From assembly GCA_020629155.1 (NCBI GenBank), contig JAHDDW010000001.1, forward strand, positions 477,582 through 541,581: a DNA stretch of 64,000 bases. Direction: 5' to 3'. Below are positions 1-8,565 of the stretch, one piece after another (the stretch's first letter is position 1; each line of letters begins with the position of its first letter). The notes under the pieces were generated by a model that saw only the letters and a program-made list of their open reading frames with translations, had not been told where the DNA came from and searched no databases. The position numbers and the translations under genes were made by a program. Source of the stretch: Acidimicrobiales bacterium. Its GTDB lineage: Bacteria; Actinomycetota; Acidimicrobiia; Acidimicrobiales; SZUA-35.

Positions 1-1
1 A

Positions 2-2023
2 TTTATGTATTCATTTGGATACTTCAGTGATGACTCGCAAGGATTGAATACATTTTCTGCAACCCTACTTCTTTTTAGCACGGCGATGCTCGGATTGGTC
101 TGGGCCGATTCAGTTTGGACGCTTTTTATATTTTGGGAACTGACATCAATCACATCTTTTTTGCTTGTAGGCCATAAAAACACCTATAAAGAAGCACGTT
201 TGTCTGCCAGAAGAGCCTTGCTGATTACTGCCGCTGGCGGGCTATGTCTATTGGCTGGCTTATTGCTAATTGCCGACAGCGCAGGCACTACCCGATTAAG
301 CGAAATGGGAACAGCAGAGTTCTCTAGCACAGCAGCAGTGTTGATTATGATTGCTGCAGCTACCAAATCGGCACAGTTTCCATTTCACATTTGGTTGCCT
401 GGAGCGATGGCAGCACCAACACCTGTCAGTGCATATTTGCATTCGGCGACCATGGTTAAAGCGGGAGTTGTTTTAGCAGCGTTGTTCTCTCCAACGTTTG
501 CTGAAACAGGGACGTGGAAAACTGTTGGTCTCTTTTTCGGTATTGCGTCGATGCTATGGGGAGGTATCGGAGCTCTACGACAATTTGATGCCAAACTTAT
601 CTTGGCATGGGGCACTGTTTCGCAGCTAGGACTGCTTTTCACCTTACTATCGTTGGGTTCTGCAAAAGCAACGTTTGCGGCGATAGCCATTCTTGCTGCG
701 CATGCCGTTTTTAAAGCTGCGCTCTTTATGGTCGTCGGTGAGATAGACGTGCGAACGGGCACTCGCGACATTCGCAAGCTTGCAGGCTTGGCGAGTTCGA
801 TGCCAATAACCTTTGGCGTTGCAGCAGTTTCGGCTGCTTCGATGGCTGGGGTGCCGCCGCTGTTAGGCTTCGCCGCGAAGGAAGCTGCGATTGAAGCTGT
901 GCTCAAGCTGTCTGGCACGCAGGACCTGATAGCTGGTGGCTCAATAGTGGTTGGTTCGGTGATAACAGTCGCGTATACGACTCGATTTATGCTCGGTGTT
1001 TTTTCTACCCCATCGCAAGAAGCTGCGAGCGATGCGACACCAGTTGCTCCTCAATCAGTTGGAATGAGTGTTTCTTCCAGCCTGCTAGGGGCGTGCAGCG
1101 TTATAGGTTTTTTGATATTGCCGAAGGTTTCGACATGGGTGAAATCTGCTGCAATGCAACTCAATCCAGAAGCTGAAATATACAAGCTGTATAGATGGCC
1201 TGGTTTAACAACAGCGTTTTTAGTGTCCGCTGCGATAGTGGCTAGCGGCCTAGTTCTTGGATGGTTCGCTGAGAAGAAAATTGTGGCCGAAGCAAAACCT
1301 GCAGGTGCACGTTTTGCAGATTTGTCAGTCTCAACAATTTTGAGAACAGCGCAAGTTATAACTGGAAAGATGCAACACGGCTCTTTGCCTTTCTACATTG
1401 CAACCATGGCGATAACTGCAAGCGTCGCAACGATGCCTTTTTTGTTTGCATTGGATGTTGAACCGATTTATTGGTCTGATAGTTGGGCGCAAACAACGCT
1501 AGCAATCTTGGCAATTATCTCAAGTTTGACTGTAGCAGCGGTCAGAACACGGTTAAGTGCAGCAATCGCTTTAGGATTTGTTGGGTTAAGCATTACTGGT
1601 CTTTTTGTAGCTCACGGTGCTCCCGATTTAGCGTTAACGCAGCTATTGGTTGAAACAGTTATTGTCGTCGGGTTTGTTGTCGGTTTAGGAAAGCTCGCAC
1701 ACGGGTTTCCGCAAGTCGGTGTCATCTGGAGAGGAGTCCGCTTCTTAGTTTCAGCGCTTATTGGGTTTGCTGTGACGGCCGCGTTAGTAGCCTCTGCGTC
1801 AGCTCCAACGGGTGAGCCTCCGCTAGAAGCGATAGCAGAAAAGTCACAAACAGTCGGTGGAGGAAACAATATTGTTAATGTGATTCTTACTGATATGCGA
1901 GCACTTGACACGCTCGGTGAAATTACCGTGCTTGTTGTGGTTGCAATTGGCATCTTGGCTTTAGCGAAACCTAGGCTGCCTTCAATAGAGCGGGAAGATG
2001 CTGCTAAGGAGAATGTCATATGA
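2..2023 (+). CDS. mrpA: Na+/H+ antiporter subunit A (MrpA), 5' truncated by window edge
   Basis: Large NuoL/MrpA-type membrane subunit of the multisubunit Mrp cation/proton antiporter, thought to form a proton path. The frame is open to the left edge, so the first roughly 90 to 100 residues of the family are missing; the Met at position 5 sits where family members have the YS..Y motif and is not a true start. Visible landmarks are FWELTSITSFLLVG, the proton-pathway motif AATKSAQFPFHIWLPGAM and SAYLHSATMVKAG, and then the MrpA-specific C-terminal extension GLFVAHGAPDLALTQLLVET with DTLGEITVLVVVAIGILAL at the end. About 20 membrane segments. The stop overlaps the mrpB start by 4 bases. Identification is secure from motifs and operon order. 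Confidence 0.95.
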   Translation, partial: FMYSFGYFSDDSQGLNTFSATLLLFSTAMLGLVWADSVWTLFIFWELTSITSFLLVGHKNTYKEARLSARRALLITAAGGLCLLAGLLLIADSAGTTRLSEMGTAEFSSTAAVLIMIAAATKSAQFPFHIWLPGAMAAPTPVSAYLHSATMVKAGVVLAALFSPTFAETGTWKTVGLFFGIASMLWGGIGALRQFDAKLILAWGTVSQLGLLFTLLSLGSAKATFAAIAILAAHAVFKAALFMVVGEIDVRTGTRDIRKLAGLASSMPITFGVAAVSAASMAGVPPLLGFAAKEAAIEAVLKLSGTQDLIAGGSIVVGSVITVAYTTRFMLGVFSTPSQEAASDATPVAPQSVGMSVSSSLLGACSVIGFLILPKVSTWVKSAAMQLNPEAEIYKLYRWPGLTTAFLVSAAIVASGLVLGWFAEKKIVAEAKPAGARFADLSVSTILRTAQVITGKMQHGSLPFYIATMAITASVATMPFLFALDVEPIYWSDSWAQTTLAILAIISSLTVAAVRTRLSAAIALGFVGLSITGLFVAHGAPDLALTQLLVETVIVVGFVVGLGKLAHGFPQVGVIWRGVRFLVSALIGFAVTAALVASASAPTGEPPLEAIAEKSQTVGGGNNIVNVILTDMRALDTLGEITVLVVVAIGILALAKPRLPSIEREDAAKENVI

Positions 2024-2448
2024 TTACGAGCGATTCACCGATATTGCGGACCAGCGTCAATGTCATTAGCCCGCTGGCTTTACTGGTAGCCACGTATTTG
2101 TTTTTCGCTGGCCATAACAAACCTGGCGGTGGTTTCGCTGCTGGTCTAGTCATAGGCGCTGTTGTTATCTTACGCACAATAACAGGGCTGCAACGCGATA
2201 TACAAGCCGCGAGAATACTATCGATAGGGACAGTTATTGCTGCCGGGGTTGCTGTTGCCCCGATTTTCTTTGGCGAAACAATGCTAGATCAAGCGGTATG
2301 GCAAGTCACAGCGCCTGTCCTTGGCAAAATAAAATTGGGTTCTGCTCTTGTTTTTGATCTTGGCGTCACGCTCGTGGTTGTCGGTATGTTAACAGCAGCC
2401 ATTGAAGGTTTGGGCGGAACGCACTATCCAGTTGAGGAGGAATTTTGA
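2020..2448 (+). CDS. mrpB: Na+/H+ antiporter subunit B (MrpB)
   Basis: A 142-residue membrane subunit of the Mrp complex. It carries the family signature NKPGGGFAAGLVIGAVVILR near residues 30 to 50 and four predicted membrane segments, the last followed by a short acidic tail. Its ATG overlaps the mrpA stop (ATGA), and its TGA overlaps the TTG start of mrpC, which indicates translational coupling. The length is normal for the family. MrpB is required for assembly of the complex; its exact role in ion transfer is not settled. Confidence 0.95.
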   Translation: MITSDSPILRTSVNVISPLALLVATYLFFAGHNKPGGGFAAGLVIGAVVILRTITGLQRDIQAARILSIGTVIAAGVAVAPIFFGETMLDQAVWQVTAPVLGKIKLGSALVFDLGVTLVVVGMLTAAIEGLGGTHYPVEEEF

Positions 2449-2819
2449 GCTTCGTTCTGGTTCTAACCACCGCATCATTAACATCGGTTGGCATATATTT
2501 GATCACCTCACGGTCTCTTAGCCGAATTATTCTTGGGTTCTCTCTCCTTAGTCACGCAGTTGTAATCGGACTTTTAGCTGCCGCAGGGCCAGCTGGCCAG
2601 GCTCCGCTCGCAGATGAAACTTCCGCTGCATCTTCGGCGAATCCTTTACCGCAAGCGTTGTCTTTGACAGCAATTGTTATTTCGTTTGGTCTAACTCTCT
2701 TTCTTTTAGCGCTCGCCCGCCGTCAGCAAGCAGTTACTGGCGATGATCTGGTCGAAGACGATCTAGAAGATAGACGGATACGTCAGAGCAGTTCTGACTA
2801 TAGAAGCGAGCATCCATGA
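2445..2819 (+). CDS. mrpC: Na+/H+ antiporter subunit C (MrpC, NuoK-like)
   Basis: A 124-residue NuoK homologue with three membrane segments; SLSRIILGFSLLSHAVVIG is the conserved core, followed by a PLPQALSLTAIVISFG segment typical of MrpC. The start is TTG at 2445, supported by a GAGGAG ribosome-binding sequence just upstream (about 2434 to 2440) and by the 4-base overlap with mrpB. The C-terminal tail of about 30 residues is charged and cytoplasmic. It should pack against MrpA and MrpD in the membrane arm. Confidence 0.94.
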   Translation: MSFVLVLTTASLTSVGIYLITSRSLSRIILGFSLLSHAVVIGLLAAAGPAGQAPLADETSAASSANPLPQALSLTAIVISFGLTLFLLALARRQQAVTGDDLVEDDLEDRRIRQSSSDYRSEHP

Positions 2820-4306
2820 GTGAATTACTGGGGATTTTAATTCTAGGACCATTCGTGTCGGCAGCGTTAGCCTTGGGCTTGCGCCGCTATAGCATTATGC
2901 GTGATGCACTTACCGTCTCTTCTCTTCTCGTAGTAACTGTGAGTTCAGCATTTCTTTTCTATTTCGTGAACAGAGATGGCACCTACGTCGTAACTATAGG
3001 CGACTGGCACCCAGAGCTAGGTATTGTTTTAGTGGCTGATTTGTTTGCAGCTATGATTCTTTTTATTGCGCTGGCCACAATTCTTATCGTCGAGCTATAT
3101 TCGCTCTTCCAGCGGGCTTCAGTCTGGGGAGCTAACCCTTTTCTTGTCGGTCCAGTGCTTTTAGTGCTTACAGCGGGGGTAACATTAGCGATCCTTACAG
3201 GTGATTTATTCACCCTATTCGTCTCCTTCGAGCTTATTTTAGTGTCAAGCTATGTTTTGTTGACGCATCAAGGCCGCCCGCCGCAGATCCGTTCAGGTAT
3301 GACCTACGTCGTAATGAATTTGTTCGCTTCAACACTGTTTTTACTAGGTTTAGCTTTTGTGTATGCAGCAACAGGCACAATGAACATGGCTTTACTTGCT
3401 GAAAGAATTCCAGAACTTCAAGATGAAGTTGCATGGGGTATAGGTTTATGGTTCCTAGTTGTTTTCGGAACAAAAGCAGCTATTTTTCCGCTGTTTTCTT
3501 GGCTTCCTGATAGCTATCCGACGGCTCCAACGACAATTACTGCTGTTTTTGCTGGTTTGCTCACCAAAATCGGGGTCTATTGTATTATCCGATTCCACAC
3601 GATTACTGAGATGAACGACCTTGGCCCGATTATTTTAGTTGCAGCAGGTTTGACAATGATGCTTGGAGTAGTTGGAGCTCTTGCTCAAAATGATGTTAAA
3701 CGTATTTTGTCTTTTCATATAATCAGCCAGATTGGGTATATGTTGATGGGGCTTGGACTTTTCTCGGTCGCTGGAGTTGCTGGGGCAATACTATTCTTAT
3801 TTCACCATATGCCGACAAAAACGGTGCTGTTCCTTGTCGGCGGTTTGATTGAATCTAGTTCAGGCACATCGTCACTTGATCGCATAAGCGGTTTGGCCTC
3901 ACGTCGCCCAGTTATCGCCGCTCTTTTTGCTGTGCCAGCGCTGAGCTTGGCTGGTCTGCCACCGTTTTCTGGTTTTGTAGCTAAGCTGTCTCTCGTCGAT
4001 GCTGGCATTCAATCGGTTTCGGTCCCCATCGTTGTTGTCGCGCTTTTCGTTAGCATTCTGACATTGCTGTCAATGGCTAAAATTTGGTTGGAAGTTTTCT
4101 GGGGTGACCGCAAGGATATTGGTGAGCCCTATAAACAAACAAGCGATCTGATTGGTTGGCGCTATAAAGCAATGGTTTTGACAACAGGTGTTGCTGTTGC
4201 TGGGACGCTAGTTATAGCTGCTTCAGCTGGCTCTCTCTGGGAAATGAGTGTGAGGTCAGCTTCTGAGCTTATGAATTCTAGCTATTCAAGTCAGGTTCTA
4301 AAATGA
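2816..4306 (+). CDS. mrpD: Na+/H+ antiporter subunit D (MrpD, NuoM/NuoN-like)
   Basis: A 496-residue antiporter-like subunit with about 14 membrane helices. The key motifs are FVSFELILVSSYVLL (the TM5 Glu), VVFGTKAAIFPLFSWLPDSYP (the TM7 Lys region) and LAQNDVKRILSFHIISQIGYM (TM8), and PALSLAGLPPFSGFVAKL follows. The catalytic Glu and Lys of the proton channel are both present. It overlaps mrpC by ATGA and mrpE by 4 bases. Full length for the family. Confidence 0.96.
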   Translation: MSELLGILILGPFVSAALALGLRRYSIMRDALTVSSLLVVTVSSAFLFYFVNRDGTYVVTIGDWHPELGIVLVADLFAAMILFIALATILIVELYSLFQRASVWGANPFLVGPVLLVLTAGVTLAILTGDLFTLFVSFELILVSSYVLLTHQGRPPQIRSGMTYVVMNLFASTLFLLGLAFVYAATGTMNMALLAERIPELQDEVAWGIGLWFLVVFGTKAAIFPLFSWLPDSYPTAPTTITAVFAGLLTKIGVYCIIRFHTITEMNDLGPIILVAAGLTMMLGVVGALAQNDVKRILSFHIISQIGYMLMGLGLFSVAGVAGAILFLFHHMPTKTVLFLVGGLIESSSGTSSLDRISGLASRRPVIAALFAVPALSLAGLPPFSGFVAKLSLVDAGIQSVSVPIVVVALFVSILTLLSMAKIWLEVFWGDRKDIGEPYKQTSDLIGWRYKAMVLTTGVAVAGTLVIAASAGSLWEMSVRSASELMNSSYSSQVLK

Positions 4307-4812
4307 TGGTACTTTTCTACGCCGCGATAAAAATAGTTGTTTTAGTGGCAGCGTGGTGTGCGTTATGGGGTGACGTCTCGTTTGCCAATGTCATATCTGG
4401 GTTTCTCGTTGCAGCGGCGGCCAGTTTCAGCGGCAACAAACTACTAGGCAGGTCGGGCATACACGTAGGAGCAGTACTACGATTTGCTCGTTTAGTTTTT
4501 ATCGACCTTGTTCTGTCCACTATCGGTGTTGCTTGGACTATTTTGCAGGGAACCAAAGATCGCGATGAGGCAATAATTGCGGTGAAGGTACCAGATGAAG
4601 CCAAAACGCATTTTTTCCTCTTAGTTACAGCAGTCACAGTGACCCCTGGAACAGCAGTTGTCGATATCGATTCAACGAATGCAACGTTGTATCTCCACCT
4701 TCTTGACAAAGATAAAAGACAGTTAGTTAAAAATCATGTAGACACGCTTTCGCACATTGCTTGTAAGGCATTTCCCTCACCTCAAAAGACATCTAAAGGA
4801 GTAGCGATATGA
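4303..4812 (+). CDS. mrpE: Na+/H+ antiporter subunit E (MrpE)
   Basis: A 169-residue subunit with two or three N-terminal membrane segments and a cytoplasmic C-terminal domain. The MrpE signature TAVTVTPGTAVVDID near residues 110 to 125 is clear, as is the following HLLD block. It starts with two consecutive Met codons that overlap the mrpD stop. In studied Mrp systems MrpE is needed for optimal activity or assembly rather than for ion translocation itself. Confidence 0.94.
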   Translation: MMVLFYAAIKIVVLVAAWCALWGDVSFANVISGFLVAAAASFSGNKLLGRSGIHVGAVLRFARLVFIDLVLSTIGVAWTILQGTKDRDEAIIAVKVPDEAKTHFFLLVTAVTVTPGTAVVDIDSTNATLYLHLLDKDKRQLVKNHVDTLSHIACKAFPSPQKTSKGVAI

Positions 4813-5069
4813 TTACTATTTTTGCCCTCGGTGCTCTAACATTTACTGCAAGTTGTTGCGGCTATCGCATTTGGAAGGGACCTACCTTATCTGACAGGGT
4901 CGCTGCATTAGATGTTGCTCTGATCTCGTTGATGTCAGCTATAGCAATTTATGCTGGTGAAACTGGTGAAACAACCTATTTAAACCTGCTTGTCGTGTTA
5001 GCTGTCGTTGGTTTCACCGCGACAGTAGCAGCCACTCGTTATATAGATACGAAGGATGGCGCAAAATGA
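4809..5069 (+). CDS. mrpF: Na+/H+ antiporter subunit F (MrpF)
   Basis: An 86-residue protein with three membrane helices. The conserved R-x-WKGPTLSDRVAALD motif lies at about residues 21 to 36 and a NLLVVLAVVGFTATVAATRYI helix is near the C-terminus. It overlaps mrpE and mrpG by 4 bases each. The size and motif are typical; no anomaly was seen. Confidence 0.94.
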   Translation: MITIFALGALTFTASCCGYRIWKGPTLSDRVAALDVALISLMSAIAIYAGETGETTYLNLLVVLAVVGFTATVAATRYIDTKDGAK

Positions 5070-5422
5070 CCCTAGTAGAGAATGCGCTTATTATTACCGG
5101 AAGTCTTCTCTCTATTTTGGCTGGCTTGGGTCTGCTTCGGTTCAACACAACATTCGCTCGCTTCCATGCTGCGGGAAAGGCCAGCCCAGTAGCTTTTTTA
5201 CTTATAGCGTTGGCGGTGTCACTGCAAACTGGAATCAAGGGCTCGGCGCTGCTGCTCGTAGCAGCGATTTCGCTAATTATTACGTTACCTGTCGGAATCC
5301 ATTTGTTATTTCGAGTAGCGCACGCCTCGCGCGGCGATGGCTACCTTTCTGTTGACGAGTTACATGATTCCAAGAAAGACCCCGACGAAAATGACCGAGA
5401 TAAAAAGAATAGTGAGAACTAA
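5066..5422 (+). CDS. mrpG: Na+/H+ antiporter subunit G (MrpG)
   Basis: A 118-residue subunit with three membrane helices. The family motif GLLRFNTTFARFHAAGKASP is at about residues 22 to 41, where FARFHAA corresponds to the conserved YPRMHAA-type sequence. A long hydrophilic, charged tail of about 25 residues (many Asp, Lys, Glu) follows the last helix. It closes the A to G antiporter set. The TAA stop overlaps the ATG of the next gene by one base, so the downstream oxidoreductase is probably co-translated. Confidence 0.94.
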   Translation: MTLVENALIITGSLLSILAGLGLLRFNTTFARFHAAGKASPVAFLLIALAVSLQTGIKGSALLLVAAISLIITLPVGIHLLFRVAHASRGDGYLSVDELHDSKKDPDENDRDKKNSEN

Positions 5423-6903
5423 TGAGTAAAATTCTAGTTGCTGGAGCTACAGGCTATATCGGCGGGCGATTAGTTCCGCATTTGCTTGACGCAGGTGAAA
5501 CTGTCGTTTGTCTCGTTCGACATACATCTTCTATCGATAGACCATTTGCTGATCAAGTAACGATTGCGAGGGGTTCAGCAAACAATGTAAACGAGGTTAC
5601 TGAAGCAGCAAAAGGTTGCAAAAATGCCTATTACCTTATCCATTCGTTAGGTTCAAAAGATTTCGAAAAGCGAGATAGAGAAATGGCTGAGGCATTTCGA
5701 AAAGGCTGCGAACAGGCTGGCGTAGATCAGATTATTTACCTCGGAGGTTTAGGTAACGAAAAAGATGAGTTATCGGCACATCTGCGCAGTAGGCAAGAAA
5801 CGGGACAGGTGTTAGCTGCAGGCAAAATCGCTGTAACAGAGCTACGGGCGGCAATAATTATTGGTTCTGGAAGCGCATCGTTCGAAATGTTACGCTCTCT
5901 AACCGAAATTTTACCGTTCATGGTTACACCTTCTTGGGTCAACAAAACACGCTGTCAGCCGACATCAGTTGACGACGTTATGGATGCGCTTCTTTCTGCG
6001 AGGCATAGGGCATCAACTGGTCACGATGTTTTAGAATTGGGTGGCCCAGATATTGTTACATATAGAGAGATGATGGATGTGTACGCTGAAGCTGCGCATC
6101 TTCCTAAGCGAAAAATAGTAGGTTTACCGCTAGTGACTCCTCGACTTTCGTCCTACTGGGTATCGCTTGTCACGCCACTTCCAAATACGCTTTCTAAGCA
6201 GCTTGTTACCAGTCTTATAAACGATGTTGTCGTAACAAGAAATTCTGCTGCTAGTGCGCTCAAACTCACACCGATGAACTTCAAAGCATCTGTAGAAAAA
6301 GCGTTGTCTATGGTTGAGGATCTGCAAATTCCGACAAGATGGAGTGGCAATGCGCACTCGGCCTATGATGCCACGCCAGATGCAGATGATCCTCATTGGG
6401 CTGGAGGAAAAGTATTTGAAGACCGTCGCAGTCTGACCACTGACAAAGCAAGAGCCGAAGATATATTTCTCTCCCTCTCTAGCCTAGGAGGTAAAAGAGG
6501 TTGGCTTTCCAGCAATATCTTATGGCGAATCCGAGGTGGTATTGACAAACTCATCGGCGGTTCTGGTTTGCGGCGGGGTCGGCGACATCCAACGTTGCTG
6601 GAAGTGGGAGATACTGTAGATTTTTGGCGGGTCGTAAAGAAAGAACAAGATAAACACCTTCGGCTCATAGCTGAAATGCGGTTGCCAGGCTTTGCGTGGT
6701 TAGAATGGCAGATTGAAACGGAAACTACCACTGGGAAGCAGTCAGCCACTGTCACACAAAGGGCTCGGTTTGTGCCAAAGGGTTTATTTGGGCGGATATA
6801 TTGGTTTAGTTTGGCGCCTTTCCATCGCTTTATATTTCCTGATCTTCTTTCAAAAATAGTCAGCGATGCCGAAAATAGTCGATCTCAAAAGGCTAAAAGC
6901 TAG
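5422..6903 (+). CDS. SDR-family NAD(P)-binding protein with C-terminal DUF2867
   Basis: A 493-residue protein. Residues 1 to about 290 form an atypical short-chain dehydrogenase (NmrA/epimerase-like) with the dinucleotide motif GATGYIGG at residues 8 to 15, a YYLIHSLG segment and YLGGLG. Residues from about 330 match the style of the DUF2867 domain that follows such SDRs in actinobacteria (FWRVVKKEQ, LRLIAEMRLPGFAWLEWQI, QRARFVPKGLFGRIYWF). The substrate is unknown. Its ATG overlaps the mrpG stop, so it is expressed with the antiporter, though no functional link is established. The 3' end overlaps the convergent heliorhodopsin gene by 4 bases. Confidence 0.85.
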   Translation: MSKILVAGATGYIGGRLVPHLLDAGETVVCLVRHTSSIDRPFADQVTIARGSANNVNEVTEAAKGCKNAYYLIHSLGSKDFEKRDREMAEAFRKGCEQAGVDQIIYLGGLGNEKDELSAHLRSRQETGQVLAAGKIAVTELRAAIIIGSGSASFEMLRSLTEILPFMVTPSWVNKTRCQPTSVDDVMDALLSARHRASTGHDVLELGGPDIVTYREMMDVYAEAAHLPKRKIVGLPLVTPRLSSYWVSLVTPLPNTLSKQLVTSLINDVVVTRNSAASALKLTPMNFKASVEKALSMVEDLQIPTRWSGNAHSAYDATPDADDPHWAGGKVFEDRRSLTTDKARAEDIFLSLSSLGGKRGWLSSNILWRIRGGIDKLIGGSGLRRGRRHPTLLEVGDTVDFWRVVKKEQDKHLRLIAEMRLPGFAWLEWQIETETTTGKQSATVTQRARFVPKGLFGRIYWFSLAPFHRFIFPDLLSKIVSDAENSRSQKAKS

Positions 6904-7709
6904 ATAAGTGTGTTTGCAAATATTTGCCAGGCAAGAACACTTTTAGCGGTTAAGCTCAAGATAATATAGGTAGTCTCGCCGTAGAGATAGTTGCTCCATT
7001 TACCGACTTTTTTGTATTGTAACCATTGGTTAGCTGCGAACGTGTTAAAGAAAAAGAACAAGCTAAAGATAATACCGTAAACAAATCCAGGAGGACCCTG
7101 TGCACTGTCTTGGTTTAGATTGACAGCAAGCGCGATGGTGATGGCGAACCATGGTCCAGCTCCAGCTATACACCCAAACCAGAATGGAGTCCACCAGGTT
7201 TTTCGATCTGACGGATTGACCATTTCCATAATCCATCCAAAAAGAATCATTGAAGCGTTCACGAAACCGAGAGCCAGAAGCGCGGCAATATCTGTGACGC
7301 CAGTCACCAGTGCAATCAAAAGAATCATTAACGTTGAGGACAGCGCATATTCTACCCAACGGAAACGGTTTCGGCCACGGCGCAGCTCATTGCTATAGGT
7401 AGCAAAACCGACGGTGGAAATAATGAAATGAAAAAACGCTGACAGTACTAAAAACGATGCGGTTGCCCAGGCAAGCGGGACGTCTACTACTGAGCTAATT
7501 GTTCCGTCTTCAATCGGTGTACCAGGTGGGCCATTAAGCGAGAATGAACTGACGCTAAGTGCAAAATCGTTGCCAAGCACGACCATTAAAACGCCAGAGA
7601 AAAGATGAAATAGACCCATGACCAGGTTAAATCTGCGCAATTTCTTGAGTTGCTGCGCTGTTACCTCGACGGTAGCGCGACTAAAGTCAACAGAATATTG
7701 TAAAGACAT
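6900..7709 (-). CDS. Heliorhodopsin
   Basis: Seven-helix retinal photoreceptor of the heliorhodopsin family, inverted in the membrane relative to type-1 rhodopsins. The counterion Glu is in FRWVEYALSS (Glu120 from the chosen start) and the retinal-binding Lys is in LSLTAKSVLAWQIF (Lys256). Other family blocks are NGPPGTP, NASMILFGW, PFWFGCIAGAGPW, PGFVYGIIFSLFFFFN and YKKVGKWSNYLYGE. The frame also opens at 7784, adding 25 residues. I prefer the ATG at 7709 because it gives 269 residues with the short N-terminus usual in the family and leaves about 100 bases for divergent promoters. Light-driven signalling or transport-enzyme regulation is proposed for the family; the ligand or partner here is unknown. 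No retinal biosynthesis gene is in the window. Confidence 0.95.
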   Translation of the reverse strand: MSLQYSVDFSRATVEVTAQQLKKLRRFNLVMGLFHLFSGVLMVVLGNDFALSVSSFSLNGPPGTPIEDGTISSVVDVPLAWATASFLVLSAFFHFIISTVGFATYSNELRRGRNRFRWVEYALSSTLMILLIALVTGVTDIAALLALGFVNASMILFGWIMEMVNPSDRKTWWTPFWFGCIAGAGPWFAITIALAVNLNQDSAQGPPGFVYGIIFSLFFFFNTFAANQWLQYKKVGKWSNYLYGETTYIILSLTAKSVLAWQIFANTLI

Positions 7710-7812
7710 GCTGACTATTCTACAGAGATAGGTCTTTAAGGAAGGGTCAAACAATGAAAATAATTTTTGTGTTAGGCTCGTCATCTTTCTTATTCAAGGC
7801 CGATAGAAAGCT

Positions 7813-8565
7813 ATGACATTTTGCGTGGCAGTAAAAACTAAGCATGGCATTGTTGCTTTGGCAGATACACAGGTGACTAGCGGCAGTGAACGTAAAAATA
7901 AAATAAAGTTGACGTTGATAGATGGTGTTCCTGGATCAGCGTTCATTATGACTTCTGGACTGCGTTCTGTTCGAGATAAAACGCTTACCTACCTCAGCGA
8001 AGAGATTACCAGCGCGAACGAGACACCGACAAAGATGTATCGTCTCGTTGACCTATTTTGTGATAAGTTGCGCCTTGTAAGAGAAAAAGACGAGGATTCA
8101 CTGCGCAAAGGCAAGTTACAATTTAACCTTCATGCGATTATGGGTGGAAAACTCAAAGATGACGATGATATGCGTCTGTTTTATATATATCCTGAGGGCA
8201 ATTGGATTGAATCAACAACTGATTCTTCTTACTTCGTTAGCGGTAGAACCAGCTATGGTAGGCCGATCTTAGACCGTCTACTTACCTACGAAACAAACGT
8301 AGATACTTCGATCTTACTAACATACTTAGCTTTTGATGCGACCAGAGCAAGCGTCAATGATGTAGATTTCCCGATTGATGTTTTTGTCTATCCTGATGAA
8401 GGGCAATGTACAACACATCGTTTTGAATCGCATGATCTTCGTACGGTGCGTCAAAGCTGGTCTGACGCATTGGCTGAAGCTATCGAGACGTTACCGAAAG
8501 ATTGGCTTACTCCACTAATTGAGAAAGTCCAGAAAAGTTCAAAGCTGAAGGAGAACGCGCAATGA
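7813..8565 (+). CDS. Anbu-type proteasome-like peptidase
   Basis: A 250-residue Ntn-hydrolase of the Anbu (bacterial proteasome homologue) family. It begins MTFC, so removal of Met would expose the nucleophilic Thr, as in known Anbu proteins. Conserved later blocks are FNLHAIMGGKL, RLFYIYPEGNWIESTTD, YFVSGRTSYGRPILDR and FDATRASVNDVDFPIDVFVY. Anbu assembles into open helical rings; substrates are not known. The stop overlaps the start of the transglutaminase-like gene by 4 bases, the standard Anbu partnership. The usual additional partners, an alpha-E protein and a circularly permuted ATP-grasp protein, are not adjacent here. Confidence 0.88.
   Translation: MTFCVAVKTKHGIVALADTQVTSGSERKNKIKLTLIDGVPGSAFIMTSGLRSVRDKTLTYLSEEITSANETPTKMYRLVDLFCDKLRLVREKDEDSLRKGKLQFNLHAIMGGKLKDDDDMRLFYIYPEGNWIESTTDSSYFVSGRTSYGRPILDRLLTYETNVDTSILLTYLAFDATRASVNDVDFPIDVFVYPDEGQCTTHRFESHDLRTVRQSWSDALAEAIETLPKDWLTPLIEKVQKSSKLKENAQ

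Noticed and set aside
6130..7398. Several open frames antisense to the SDR and heliorhodopsin genes
   Set aside because: They are shadows of two genes with clear family motifs.
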